From Paragordius varius (taxonomy: Eukaryota > Nematomorpha), in the NCBI GenBank assembly GCA_964247055.1, contig OZ176052.1, positions 13,826,001 through 13,890,000 of the forward strand: DNA of 64,000 nt. Reading direction: 5' to 3'. Positions 24,641-38,880 of the stretch are shown here, in pieces. The notes beneath the pieces were generated by a model, which saw only the letters and a list, made by a program, of their open reading frames with translations, searched no databases and was not told where the DNA came from. How positions within the stretch are numbered: position 1 is the first letter of the stretch; every line of letters starts with the position of its first letter. The translations under genes were made by a program, and so were the position numbers.

Positions 24641-27600
24641 ATTGTCCGATCCCCAAAATAATTGGGGTGATGATGGAACTACCATAGGGCTACCCAAAAA
24701 AATTATAGTGACATCACCTGATCAAATTTGGATTTTAGGTAGCCATTTTTATTTTTAAAATCGTATAAAATAAATTTTTTAAATAAAAAATTCATAAAAA
24801 TTACATTTATAGTCCGATCCCCAAAATATTTGGGGTGATGATGGAACTACTATAGGGCTACCTAAAAAAAATTATGGCGACATCACCTGATCAAATTTGG
24901 ATTTTAGGTAGCCATTTTTATTTTTAAAATCGTGTAAAATAAATTTTTTAAATATTTAAAAAATTCATAAAAATTACATTTATAGTCCGATCCCCAAAAT
25001 ATTTGGGGTGATGATGGAACTACTATAGGGCTACCCAAAAAAAATTATGGCGACATCACCTGATCAAATTTGGATTTTAGGTAGCCATTTTTATTTTTAA
25101 AATCGTATAAAATAAATTTTTTAAATATTTAAAAAATTCATAAAAATTACATTTATAGCCCGATCCCCAAAGTATTCGGGGTGATGATGGAACTACCATA
25201 GGGCTACCCAAAAAAAATTATGGCGACATCACCTGATCAAATTTGGATTTTAGGTAGCCATTTTTATTTTTAAAATCGTTTAAAATAAATTTTTTAAATA
25301 TTTAAAAAATTCATAAAAATTACATTTATACTCCGATCTCGAAAATATTTGGGGTGATGATGGAACTACCATAGAGCTACCCCAAAAAAATTATAGTGAC
25401 ATCACCTGATCAAATTTGGATTTTAGGTAGCCATTTTTATTTTTAAAATCGTATAAAATAAATTTTTTAAATATTTAAAAAATTCATAAAAATTACATTT
25501 ATAGTCCGATCCCCAAAATATTTGGGGTGATGATGGAACTACCATAGGGCTACCCAAAAAAAATTATGGCGACATCACCTGATCAAATTTGGATTTTAGG
25601 TAGCCATTTTTATTTTTAAAATCGTATAAAATAAATTTTTTAAATATTTAAAAAATTCATAAAAATTACATTTATAGTCCGATCCCCAAAATATTTGTAG
25701 TGATGATGGAACTACCATAGGGCTACGCAAATAAAATTATGGTGACATCACCTGATCAAATTTGGATTTTAGGTAGCCATTTTTATTTTTAAAATCGTAT
25801 AAAATAAATTTTTTAAATATTCATAAAAGTTACATTTATAGTCCGATCCCCAAAATATTTGTGGTGATGGAACTACCATAGGTCTACGCAAAAAAAATTA
25901 TGGCGACATCATTTGATCAAATTTGGATTTTAGGTAGCCATTTTTATTTTTAAAATCGTATAAAATAAATTTTTTAAATATTTAAAAAATTCATAAAAAT
26001 TACATTTATACTCCGATCTCGAAAATATTTGGGGTGATTATGGAACTACCATAGGGCTACCCAAAAAAAATTATGGTGACATCACCTGATCAAATTTGGA
26101 TTTTAGGTAGCCATTTTTATTTTTAAAATCGTATAAAATAAATTTTTTAAATATTTAAAAAATTCATAAAAATTACATTTATAGTCCGATCCCCAAAATA
26201 TTTGGGGTGATGATGGAACTACCATAGGGCTACCCAAAAATAATTATGGCGACATCACCTGATCAAATTTGGATTTTAGGTAGCCATTTTTATTTTTAAA
26301 ATCGTATAAAATAAATTTTTTAAATATTTAAAAAATTCATAAAAATTACATTTATAGTCCGATCCCCAAAGTATTTGGGGTGATTATAGTGACATCACCT
26401 GATCAAATTTGGATTTTAGGTAGCCATTTTTATTTTTAAAATCGTATAAAATAAATTTTTTAAATATTTAAAAAATTCATAAAAATTACATTTATAGTCC
26501 GATCCCCAAAGTATTCGGGGTGATGATGGAACTACTATAGGGCTACCCAAAAAAAAATATGGCGACATCACCTGATCAAATTTGGATTTTAGGTAGCCAT
26601 TTTTATTTTTAAAATCGTATAAAATAAATTTTTTAAATATTTAAAAAATTCATAAAAATTACATTTATACTCCGATCTCGAAAATATTTGGGGTGATTAT
26701 GGAACTACCATAGGGCTACCCAAAAAAAATTATGGCGACATCACCTGATCAAATTTGGATTTTAGGTAGCCATTTTTATTTTTAAAATCGTATAAAATAA
26801 ATTTTTTAAATATTTAAAAAATTCATAAAAATTACATTTATTGTCCGATCCCCAAAATATTTGGGGTGATGATGGAACTACCATAGGGCTACCCAAAAAA
26901 ATTATAGTGACATCACCTGATCAAATTTGGATTTTAGGTAGCCATTTTTATTTTTAAAATCGTATAAAATAAATTTTTTAAATAAAAAATTCATAAAAAT
27001 TACATTTATAGTCCGATCCCCAAAATATTTGGGGTGATGATGGAACTACTATAGGGCTACCTAAAAAAATTATGGCGACATCACCTGATCAAATTTGGAT
27101 TTTAGGTAGCCATTTTTATTTTTAAAATCGTGTAAAATAAATTTTTTAAATATTTAAAAAATTCATAAAAATTACATTTATAGTCCGATCCCCAAAATAT
27201 TTGGGGTGATGATGGAACTACTATAGGGCTACCCAAAAAAAATTATGGCGACATCACCTGATCAAATTTGGATTTTAGGTAGCCATTTTTATTTTTAAAA
27301 TCGTATAAAATAAATTTTTTAAATATTTAAAAAATTCATAAAAATTACATTTATAGCCCGATCCCCAAAGTATTCGGGGTGATGATGGAACTACCATAGG
27401 GCTACCCAAAAAAAAATATGGCGACATCACCTGATCAAATTTGGATTTTAGGTAGCCATTTTTATTTTTAAAATCGTTTAAAATAAATTTTTTAAATATT
27501 TAAAAAATTCATAAAAATTACATTTATACTCCGATCTCGAAAATATTTGGGGTGATGATGGAACTACCATAGAGCTACCCCAAAAAAATTATAGTGACAT

Positions 27601-28420
27601 CACCTGATCAAATTTGGATTTTAGGTAGCCATTTTTATTTTTAAAATCGTATAAAATAAATTTTTTAAATATTTAAAAAATTCATAAAAATTACATTTAT
27701 AGTCCGATCCCCAAAATATTTGGGGTGATGATGGAACTACCATAGGGCTACCCAAAAAAAATTATGGCGACATCACCTGATCAAATTTGGATTTTAGGTA
27801 GCCATTTTTATTTTTAAAATCGTATAAAATAAATTTTTTAAATATTTAAAAAATTCATAAAAATTACATTTATAGTCCGATCCCCAAAATATTTGTAGTG
27901 ATGATGGAACTACCATAGGGCTACGCAAATAAAATTATGGTGACATCACCTGATTAAATTTGGATTTTAGGTAGCCATTTTTATTTTTAAAATCGTATAA
28001 AATAAATTTTTTAAATATTCATAAAAATTACATTTATAGTCCGATCCCCAAAATATTTGTGGTGATGATGGAACTACCATAGGTCTACGCAAAAAAAATT
28101 ATGGCGACATCATTTGATCAAATTTGGATTTTAGGTAGCCATTTTTATTTTTAAAATCGTATAAAATAAATTTTTTAAATATTTAAAAAATTCATAAAAA
28201 TTACATTTATACTCCGATCTCGAAAATATTTGGGGTGATTATGGAACTACCATAGGGCTACCCAAAAAAAATTATGGTGACATCACCTGATCAAATTTGG
28301 ATTTTAGGTAGCCATTTTTATTTTTAAAATCGTATAAAATAAATTTTTTAAATATTTAAAAAATTCATAAAAATTACATTTATAGTCCGATCCCCAAAAT
28401 ATTTGGGGTGATGATGGAAC
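24641..28420 (+). repeat. 13-monomer higher-order repeat (about 2.2 kb), one full and one partial copy
   Basis: The marker ATTGTCCGATC occurs at 24641 and 26840. The shared order is: a linker shortened by 4 bp, GCTACCTAAA with ATCGTGTAAA, CTACTATAGGG, AGCCCGATCC (25155 and 27353), CATAGAGCTACCCC, a plain monomer, TTTGTAGTGATG with GCAAATAAAATT, TTTGTGGTGATG with GGTCTACGC and CATCATTTGATC, then GGGGTGATTATGG. The offset is 2199 bp and then 2198 bp after one A is lost from an A-run. A related 8-mer copy starts with ATTGTCCG at 23264. Confidence 0.85.
26337..26476 (+). repeat. 140-bp monomer with a 32-bp internal deletion
   Basis: The sequence passes from TATTTGGGGTGAT directly to TATAGTGACATCACC. 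This skips the GATGGAACTACCATAGGG block and the A-run, for a loss of 32 bp. The equivalent monomer in the next HOR copy (near 28,570) is full length, so this is a private deletion. The left-hand and the right-hand breakpoint both carry a short GAT/TAT-like motif. Confidence 0.85.
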
Positions 28421-30090
28421 TTCCATAGGGCTACCCAAAAATAATTATGGCGACATCACCTGATCAAATTTGGATTTTAGGTAGCCATTTTTATTTTTAA
28501 AATCGTATAAAATAAATTTTTTAAATATTTAAAAAATTCATAAAAATTACATTTATAGTCCGATCCCCAAAGTATTTGGGGTGATGATGGAACTACCATA
28601 GGGCTACCCAAAAAAATTATAGTGACATCACCTGATCAAATTTGGATTTTAGGTAGCCATTTTTATTTTTAAAATCGTATAAAATAAATTTTTTAAATAT
28701 TTAAAAAATTCATAAAAATTACATTTATAGTCCGATCCCCAAAATATTTGGGGTGATGATGGAACTACTATAGGGCTACCCAAAAAAAATTATGGCGACA
28801 TCACCTGATCAAATTTGGATTTTATGTAGCCATTTTTATTTTTAAAATCGTATAAAATAAATTTTTTAAATATTTAAAAAATTCATAAAAATTACATTTA
28901 TGGTCCGATCCCCAAAATATTTGGGGTGAGATGGAACTACTATAGGGCTCCCCAAAAAAAATTATGGCGACATCACCTGATCAAATTTGGATTTTAGGTA
29001 GCCATTTTTATTTTTAAAATCGTATAAAATAAATTTTTTAAATATTTAAAAAATTCAAAAAAATTACATTTATACTCCGATCCCCAAAATATTTGGGGTG
29101 ATGATGGAACTACCATATGGCTACCCAAAAAAATTATAGTGACATCACCTGATCAAATTTGGATTTTAGGTAGCCATTTTTATTTTTAAAATCGTATAAA
29201 ATAAATTTTTTAAATATTTAAAAAATTCATAAAAATTACATTTATACTCCGATCTCGAAAATATTTGGGGTGATGATGGAACTACCATAGGGCTACCCAA
29301 AAAAAATTATGGTGACATCACCTGATCAAATTTGGATTTTAGGTAGCCATTTTTATTTTTAAAATCGTATAAAATAAATTTTTTAAATACTTAAAAAATT
29401 CATAAAAATTACATTTATACTCCGATCCCCAAAATATTTGGGGTGATGATGGAACTTCCATAGGGCTACCCAAAAATAATTATGGCGACATCACCTGATC
29501 AAATTTGGATTTTATGTAGCCATTTTTATTTTTGAAATCGTATAAAATAAATTTTTTAAATATTTAAAAAATTCATAAAAATTACATTTATAGTCCGATC
29601 CCCAAAGTATTTGGGGTGATGATGGAACTACCATAGGGCTACCCAAAAAAATTATAGTGACATCACCTGATCAAATTTGGATTTTAGGTAGCCATTTTTA
29701 TTTTTAAAATCGTATAAAATAAATTTTTTAAATATTTAAAAAATTCATAAAAATTACATTTATAGTCCGATCCCCAAAATATTTGGGGTGATGATGGAAC
29801 TACTATAGGGCTACCCAAAAAAAATTATGGCGACATCACCTGATCAAATTTGGATTTTAGGTAGCCATTTTTATTTTTAAAATCGTATAAAATAAATTTT
29901 TTAAATATTTAAAAAATTCATAAAAATTACATTTATGGTCCGATCCCCAAAATATTTGGGGTGATGATGGAACTACTATAGGGCTCCCCAAAAAAAATTA
30001 TGGCGACATCACCTGATCAAATTTGGATTTTAGGTAGCCATTTTTATTTTTAAAATCGTATAAAATAAATTTTTTAAATATTTAAAAAAT

Positions 30091-33000
30091 TCAAAAAAAT
30101 TACATTTATACTCCGATCTCGACAATATTTGGGGTGATGATGGAACTACCATAGGGCTACCCAAAAAAAATTATGGTGACATCACCTGATCAAATTTGGA
30201 TTTTAGGTAGCCATTTTTATTTTTAAAATCGTATAAAATAAATTTTTTAAATATTTAAAAAATTCATAAAAATTACATTTATACTCCGATCCCCAAAATA
30301 TTTGGGGTGATGATGGAACTACCATATGGCTACCCAAAAAAATTATAGTGACATCACCTGATCAAATTTGGATTTTAGGTAGCCATTTATATTTTTAAAA
30401 TCGTATAAAATAAATTTTTTAAATATTTAAAAAATTCATAAAAATTACATTTATACTCCGATCTCGAAAATATTTGGGGTGATGATGGAACTACCATAGG
30501 GCTACCCAAAAAAAATTATGGTGACATCACCTGATCAAATTTGGATTTTAGGTAGCCATTTTTATTTTTAAAATCGTATAAAATAAATTTTTTAAATATT
30601 TAAAAAATTCATAAAAATTACATTTATAGTCCGATCCCCAAAATATTTGGGGTGATGATGGAACTACCATAGGGCTACCCAAAAAAAATTATGGCGACAT
30701 CACCTGATCAAATTTGGATTTTAGGTAGCCATTTTTATTTTTAAAATCGTATAAAATAAATTTTTTAAATATTTAAAAAATTCATAAAAATTACATTTAT
30801 AGTCCGATCCCCAAAATATTTGGGGTGATGATGGAACTACCATAGGGCTACCCAAAAAAATTATAGTGACATCACCTGATCAAATTTGGATTTTAGGTAG
30901 CCATTTTTATTTTTAAAATCGTATAAAATAAATTTTTTAAATATTTAAAAAATTCATAAAAATTACATTTATACTCCGATCTCGAAAATATTTGGGGTGA
31001 TGATGGAACTACCATAGGGCTACCCAAAAAAAATTATGGTGACATCACCTGATCAAATTTGGATTTTAGGTAGCCATTTTTATTTTTAAAATCGTATAAA
31101 ATAAATTTTTTAAATATTTAAAAAATTCATAAATATTACATTTATAGTCCGATCCCCAAAATATTTGGGGTGATGATGGAACTACCATAGGGCTACCCAA
31201 AAAAAATTATGGCGACATCACCTGATCAAATTTGGATTTTAGGTAGCCATTTTTATTTTTAAAATCGTATAAAATAAATTTTCTAAATATTTAAAAAATT
31301 CAAAAAAATTACATTTATACTCCGATCTCGACAATATTTGGGGTGATGATGGAACTACCATAGGGCTACCCAAAAAAAATTATGGTGACATCACCTGATC
31401 AAATTTGGATTTTAGGTAGCCATTTTTATTTTTAAAATCGTATAAAATAAATTTTTTAAATATTTAAAAAATTCATAAAAATTACATTTATACTCCGATC
31501 TCAAAAATATTTGGGGTGATGATGGAACTACCATAGGGCTACCCAAAAAAATTATAGTGACATCACCTGATCAAATTTGGATTTTAGGTAGCCATTTTTA
31601 TTTTTAAAATCGTATAAAATAAATTTTTTAAATATTTAAAAAATTCATAAAAATTACATTTATAGTCCGATCCCCAAAATATTTGGGGTGATGATGGAAC
31701 TACCATAGGGCTACGTAAAAAAAATTATAGTGACATCACCTGATCAAATTTGGATTTTAGGTAGCCATTTTTATTTTTAAAATCGTATAAAATAAATTTT
31801 TTAAATATTTAAAAAATTCATAAAAATTACATTTATACTCCGATCTCGAAAATATTTGGGGTGATGATGGAACTACCATAGGGCTACCCAAAACAAATTA
31901 TGGTGACATCACCTGATCAAATTTGGATTTTAGGTAGCCATTTTTATTTTTAAAATCGTATAAAATAAATTTTTTAAATATTTAAAAAATTCAAAAAAAT
32001 TACATTTATACTCCGATCTCGACAATATTTGGGGTGATGATGGAACTACCATAGGGCTACCCAAAAAAAATTATGGTGACATCACCTGATCAAAATTGGA
32101 TTTTAGGTAGCCATTTATATTTTTAAAATCGTATAAAATAAATTTTTTAAATATTTAAAAAATTCATAAAAATTACATTTATACTCCGATCTCGAAAATA
32201 TTTGGGGTGATGATGGAACTACCATAGGGCTACCCAAAACAAATTTTGGTGACATCACCTGATCAAATTTGGATTTTAGGTAGCCATTTTTATTTTTAAA
32301 ATCGTATAAAATAAATTTTTTAAATATTTAAAAAATTCAAAAAAATTACATTTATACTCCGATCTCGACAATATTTGGGGTGATGATGGAACTACCATAG
32401 GGCTACCCAAAAAAAATTATGGTGACATCACCTGATCAAATTTGGATTTTAGGTAGCCATTTTTATTTTTAAAATCGTATAAAATAAATTTTTTAAATAT
32501 TTAAAAATTTCATAAAAATTACATTTATACTCCGATCTCAAAAATATTTGGGGTGATGATGGAACTACCATAGGGCTACCCAAAAAAAATTATGGTGACA
32601 TCACCTGATCAAATTTGGATTTTAGGTAGCCATTTTTATTTTTAAAATCGTATAAAATAAATTTTTTAAATATTTAAAAAATTCATAAAAATTACATTTA
32701 TAGTCCGATCCCCAAAATATTTGGGGTGATGATGGAACTACCATAGGGCTACCCAAAAAAAATTATGGCGACATCACCTGATCAAATTTGGATTTTAGGT
32801 AGCCATTTTTATTTTTAAAATCGTATAAAATAAATTTTTTAAATATTTAAAAAATTCATAAAAATTACATTTATAGTCCGATCCCCAAAATATTTGGGGT
32901 GATGATGGAACTACCATAGGGCTACCCAAAAAAAATTATGGTGACATCACCTGATCAAATTTGGATTTTAGGTAGCCATTTTTATTTTTAAAATCGTATA

Positions 33001-33891
33001 AAATAAATTTTTTAAATATTTAAAAAATTTATAAAAATTACATTTAGAGTCCGATCCCCAAAGTATTCGGGGTGATGATGGAACTACCATAGGGCTACGT
33101 AAAAAAAATTATGGCGACATCACCTGATCAAATTTGGATTTTAGGTAGCCATTTTTATTTTTAAAATCGTATAAAATAAATTTTTTAAATATTTAAAAAA
33201 TTCATAAAAATTACATTTATACTCCGATCTCGAAAATATTTGGGGTGATGATGGAACTACCATAGAACTACCCAAAACAAATTATGGTGACATCACCTGA
33301 TCAAATTTGGATTTTAGGTAGAAATTTTTATTTTTAAAATCGTATAAAATAAATTTTTTAAATATTTAAAAAATTCATAAAAATTACATTTATAGTCCGA
33401 TCCCCAAAATATTTGGGGTGATGATGGAACTACCATAGGGCTACCCAAAAAAATTATAGTGACATCACCTGATCAAATTTGGATTTTAGGTAGCCATTTT
33501 TATTTTTAAAATCGTATAAAATAAATTTTTTAAATATTTAAAAAATTTATAAAAATTACATTTATAGTCCGATCCCCAAAGTATTTGGGGTGATGATGGA
33601 ACTACCATAGGGCTACCCAAAAAAAATTATGGTGACATCACCTGATCAAATTTGGATTTTAGGTAGCCATTTTTATTTTTAAAATCGTATAAAATAAATT
33701 TTTTAAATATTTAAAAAATTCATAAAAATTACATTTATAGTCCGATCCCCAAAGTATTTGGGGTGATGATGGAACTACCATAGGGCTACCCAAAAAAATT
33801 ATCGCGACATCACCTGATCAAATTTGGATTTTAGGTAGCCATTTTTATTTTTAAAATCGTATAAAATAAATTTTTTAAATATTTAAAAAAT
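30091..33891 (+). repeat. 22-monomer higher-order repeat, copy 1a (3801 bp)
   Basis: Twenty-two monomers can be told apart by their markers. In order these include CTCGACAAT, CATATGGCTACC with CCATTTATATTTTT, AATATTACATTT, TTTTCTAAATATTT (31283), CTCAAAAAT, GCTACGTAAA, CAAAACAAATTATGG, GATCAAAATTGG (32095), CAAAACAAATTTTGG, AGAGTCCGAT with GTATTCGGGG, CATAGAACTACCC with GGTAGAAATTTTT (33321), and ATTATCGCGACATC. Features private to 1a and 2a are AAAAATTTCATAAA at 32508, a TTTATAAAA linker near 33,545 and a 7-A run before ATTATCGCG. Confidence 0.92.
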
Positions 33892-36800
33892 TCAAAAAAA
33901 TTACATTTATACTCCGATCTCGACAATATTTGGGGTGATGATGGAACTACCATAGGGCTACCCAAAAAAAATTATGGTGACATCACCTGATCAAATTTGG
34001 ATTTTAGGTAGCCATTTTTATTTTTAAAATCGTATAAAATAAATTTTTTAAATATTTAAAAAATTCATAAAAATTACATTTATACTCCGATCCCCAAAAT
34101 ATTTGGGGTGATGATGGAACTACCATATGGCTACCCAAAAAAATTATAGTGACATCACCTGATCAAATTTGGATTTTAGGTAGCCATTTATATTTTTAAA
34201 ATCGTATAAAATAAATTTTTTAAATATTTAAAAAATTCATAAAAATTACATTTATACTCCGATCTCGAAAATATTTGGGGTGATGATGGAACTACCATAG
34301 GGCTACCCAAAAAAAATTATGGTGACATCACCTGATCAAATTTGGATTTTAGGTAGCCATTTTTATTTTTAAAATCGTATAAAATAAATTTTTTAAATAT
34401 TTAAAAAATTCATAAAAATTACATTTATAGTCCGATCCCCAAAATATTTGGGGTGATGATGGAACTACCATAGGGCTACCCAAAAAAAATTATGGCGACA
34501 TCACCTGATCAAATTTGGATTTTAGGTAGCCATTTTTATTTTTAAAATCGTATAAAATAAATTTTTTAAATATTTAAAAAATTCATAAAAATTACATTTA
34601 TAGTCCGATCCCCAAAATATTTGGGGTGATGATGGAACTACCATAGGGCTACCCAAAAAAATTATAGTGACATCACCTGATCAAATTTGGATTTTAGGTA
34701 GCCATTTTTATTTTTAAAATCGTATAAAATAAATTTTTTAAATATTTAAAAAATTCATAAAAATTACATTTATACTCCGATCTCGAAAATATTTGGGGTG
34801 ATGATGGAACTACCATAGGGCTACCCAAAAAAAATTATGGTGACATCACCTGATCAAATTTGGATTTTAGGTAGCCATTTTTATTTTTAAAATCGTATAA
34901 AATAAATTTTTTAAATATTTAAAAAATTCATAAATATTACATTTATAGTCCGATCCCCAAAATATTTGGGGTGATGATGGAACTACCATAGGGCTACCCA
35001 AAAAAAATTATGGCGACATCACCTGATCAAATTTGGATTTTAGGTAGCCATTTTTATTTTTAAAATCGTATAAAATAAATTTTCTAAATATTTAAAAAAT
35101 TCAAAAAAATTACATTTATACTCCGATCTCGACAATATTTGGGGTGATGATGGAACTACCATAGGGCTACCCAAAAAAAATTATGGTGACATCACCTGAT
35201 CAAATTTGGATTTTAGGTAGCCATTTTTATTTTTAAAATCGTATAAAATAAATTTTTTAAATATTTAAAAAATTCATAAAAATTACATTTATACTCCGAT
35301 CTCAAAAATATTTGGGGTGATGATGGAACTACCATAGGGCTACCCAAAAAAATTATAGTGACATCACCTGATCAAATTTGGATTTTAGGTAGCCATTTTT
35401 ATTTTTAAAATCGTATAAAATAAATTTTTTAAATATTTAAAAAATTCATAAAAATTACATTTATAGTCCGATCCCCAAAATATTTGGGGTGATGATGGAA
35501 CTACCATAGGGCTACGTAAAAAAAATTATAGTGACATCACCTGATCAAATTTGGATTTTAGGTAGCCATTTTTATTTTTAAAATCGTATAAAATAAATTT
35601 TTTAAATATTTAAAAAATTCATAAAAATTACATTTATACTCCGATCTCGAAAATATTTGGGGTGATGATGGAACTACCATAGGGCTACCCAAAACAAATT
35701 ATGGTGACATCACCTGATCAAATTTGGATTTTAGGTAGCCATTTTTATTTTTAAAATCGTATAAAATAAATTTTTTAAATATTTAAAAAATTCAAAAAAA
35801 TTACATTTATACTCCGATCTCGACAATATTTGGGGTGATGATGGAACTACCATAGGGCTACCCAAAAAAAATTATGGTGACATCACCTGATCAAAATTGG
35901 ATTTTAGGTAGCCATTTATATTTTTAAAATCGTATAAAATAAATTTTTTAAATATTTAAAAAATTCATAAAAATTACATTTATACTCCGATCTCGAAAAT
36001 ATTTGGGGTGATGATGGAACTACCATAGGGCTACCCAAAACAAATTTTGGTGACATCACCTGATCAAATTTGGATTTTAGGTAGCCATTTTTATTTTTAA
36101 AATCGTATAAAATAAATTTTTTAAATATTTAAAAAATTCAAAAAAATTACATTTATACTCCGATCTCGACAATATTTGGGGTGATGATGGAACTACCATA
36201 GGGCTACCCAAAAAAAATTATGGTGACATCACCTGATCAAATTTGGATTTTAGGTAGCCATTTTTATTTTTAAAATCGTATAAAATAAATTTTTTAAATA
36301 TTTAAAAAATTCATAAAAATTACATTTATACTCCGATCTCAAAAATATTTGGGGTGATGATGGAACTACCATAGGGCTACCCAAAAAAAATTATGGTGAC
36401 ATCACCTGATCAAATTTGGATTTTAGGTAGCCATTTTTATTTTTAAAATCGTATAAAATAAATTTTTTAAATATTTAAAAAATTCATAAAAATTACATTT
36501 ATAGTCCGATCCCCAAAATATTTGGGGTGATGATGGAACTACCATAGGGCTACCCAAAAAAAATTATGGCGACATCACCTGATCAAATTTGGATTTTAGG
36601 TAGCCATTTTTATTTTTAAAATCGTATAAAATAAATTTTTTAAATATTTAAAAAATTCATAAAAATTACATTTATAGTCCGATCCCCAAAATATTTGGGG
36701 TGATGATGGAACTACCATAGGGCTACCCAAAAAAAATTATGGTGACATCACCTGATCAAATTTGGATTTTAGGTAGCCATTTTTATTTTTAAAATCGTAT

Positions 36801-37693
36801 AAAATAAATTTTTTAAATATTTAAAAAATTTATAAAAATTACATTTAGAGTCCGATCCCCAAAGTATTCGGGGTGATGATGGAACTACCATAGGGCTACG
36901 TAAAAAAAATTATGGCGACATCACCTGATCAAATTTGGATTTTAGGTAGCCATTTTTATTTTTAAAATCGTATAAAATAAATTTTTTAAATATTTAAAAA
37001 ATTCATAAAAATTACATTTATACTCCGATCTCGAAAATATTTGGGGTGATGATGGAACTACCATAGAACTACCCAAAACAAATTATGGTGACATCACCTG
37101 ATCAAATTTGGATTTTAGGTAGAAATTTTTATTTTTAAAATCGTATAAAATAAATTTTTTAAATATTTAAAAAATTCATAAAAATTACATTTATAGTCCG
37201 ATCCCCAAAATATTTGGGGTGATGATGGAACTACCATAGGGCTACCCAAAAAAATTATAGTGACATCACCTGATCAAATTTGGATTTTAGGTAGCCATTT
37301 TTATTTTTAAAATCGTATAAAATAAATTTTTTAAATATTTAAAAAATTCATAAAAATTACATTTATAGTCCGATCCCCAAAGTATTTGGGGTGATGATGG
37401 AACTACCATAGGGCTACCCAAAAAAAATTATGGTGACATCACCTGATCAAATTTGGATTTTAGGTAGCCATTTTTATTTTTAAAATCGTATAAAATAAAT
37501 TTTTTAAATATTTAAAAAATTCATAAAAATTACATTTATAGTCCGATCCCCAAAGTATTTGGGGTGATGATGGAACTACCATAGGGCTACCCAAAAAAAA
37601 TTATCGCGACATCACCTGATCAAATTTGGATTTTAGGTAGCCATTTTTATTTTTAAAATCGTATAAAATAAATTTTTTAAATATTTAAAAAAT
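33892..37693 (+). repeat. 22-monomer higher-order repeat, copy 1b (3802 bp)
   Basis: This copy is tandem to copy 1a and has the same 22 markers in the same order, at +3801 bp (for example TTTTCTAAATATTT at 35084 and GGTAGAAATTTTT at 37122). It differs from 1a by having the usual AAAAAATTCATAAA linker at both places where 1a is variant, and by one extra A before ATTATCGCGACATC. It is followed by the monomer with GTAGCTATTTTT rather than by another 22-mer. Confidence 0.92.
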
Positions 37694-38720
37694 TCATAAA
37701 AATTACATTTATACTCCGATCTCGAAAATATTTGGGGTGATGATGGAACTACCATAGGGCTACCCAAAAAAATTATAGTGACATCACCTGATCAAATTTG
37801 GATTTTAGGTAGCTATTTTTATTTTTAAAATCGTATAAAATAAATTTTTTAAATAAAAAATTCATAAAAATTACATTTATAGTCCGATCCCCAAAATATT
37901 TGGGGTGATGATGGAACTACTATAGGGCTACCTAAAAAAAATTATGGCGACATCACCTGATCAAATTTGGATTTTAGGTAGCCATTTTTATTTTTAAAAT
38001 CGTATAAAATAAATTTTTTAAATATTTAAAAAATTCATAAAAATTACATTTATAGTCCGATCCCCAAAGTATTTGGGGTGATGATGGAACTACCATAGGG
38101 CTACCCAAAAAAAATTATGGTGACATCACCTGATCAAATTTGGATTTTAGGTAGCCATTTTTATTTTTAAAATCGTATAAAATAAATTTTTTAAATATTT
38201 AAAAAATTCATAAAAATTACATTTATAGTCCGATCCCCAAAGTATTTGGGGTGATGATGGAACTACCATAGGGCTACCCAAAAAAAATTATCGCGACATC
38301 ACCTGATCAAATTTGGATTTTAGGTAGCCATTTTTATTTTTAAAATCGTATAAAATAAATTTTTTAAATATTTAAAAAATTCATAAAAATTACATTTATA
38401 CTCCGATCTCGAAAATATTTGGGGTGATGATGGAACTACCATAGGGCTACCCAAAAAAATTATAGTGACATCACCTGATCAAATTTGGATTTTAGGTAGC
38501 TATTTTTATTTTTAAAATCGTATAAAATAAATTTTTTAAATAAAAAATTCATAAAAATTACATTTATAGTCCGATCCCCAAAATATTTGGGGTGATGATG
38601 GAACTACTATAGGGCTACCTAAAAAAAATTATGGCGACATCACCTGATCAAATTTGGATTTTAGGTAGCCATTTTTATTTTTAAAATCGTATAAAATAAA
38701 TTTTTTAAATATTTAAAAAA
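37694..38720 (+). repeat. 4-monomer duplication (offset 687 bp) at the end of super-repeat 1
   Basis: The GTAGCTATTTTT monomer, whose linker is 4 bp shorter (TTAAATAAAAAATTC), and the following GCTACCTAAA monomer occur twice, at 37814 and 38501. Between the pairs lie the two GTATTTGGGG monomers, one with GGTGAC and one with ATCGCGAC. The same doubling occurs at 49363 and 50050 in copy 2. Segment A has the block only once (5131), so the doubling arose before the 11.5-kb duplication but is absent from segment A. Confidence 0.87.
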
Positions 38721-38880
38721 TTCATAAAAATTACATTTATAGTCCGATCCCCAAAATATTTGGGGTGATGATGGAACTACTATAGGGCTACCCAAAAAAA
38801 ATTATGGCGACATCACCTGATCAAATTTGGATTTTAGGTAGCCATTTTTATTTTTAAAATCGTATAAAATAAATTTTTTA

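Larger units (their letters stand above)
28010..38880 (+). repeat. Super-repeat copy 1 (about 10.87 kb)
   Basis: This is the first of two nearly identical blocks. It opens with the TTTGTGGTGATG / GGTCTACGC / CATCATTTGATC monomer and a linker shortened to TTTTAAATATTCATAAAA. It continues through GGGGTGATTATGG, GAACTTCCATAGGG (28421 and 29456) and TTTTATGTAGCC with TTTGAAATCG (29.53 kb). It then contains two tandem 22-mer HORs and a 4-mer duplication (GTAGCTATTTTT at 37814 and 38501), and ends with a CTACTATAGGGCTACCC monomer. All markers checked recur in copy 2 at an offset of exactly 11,549 bp. Confidence 0.9.
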
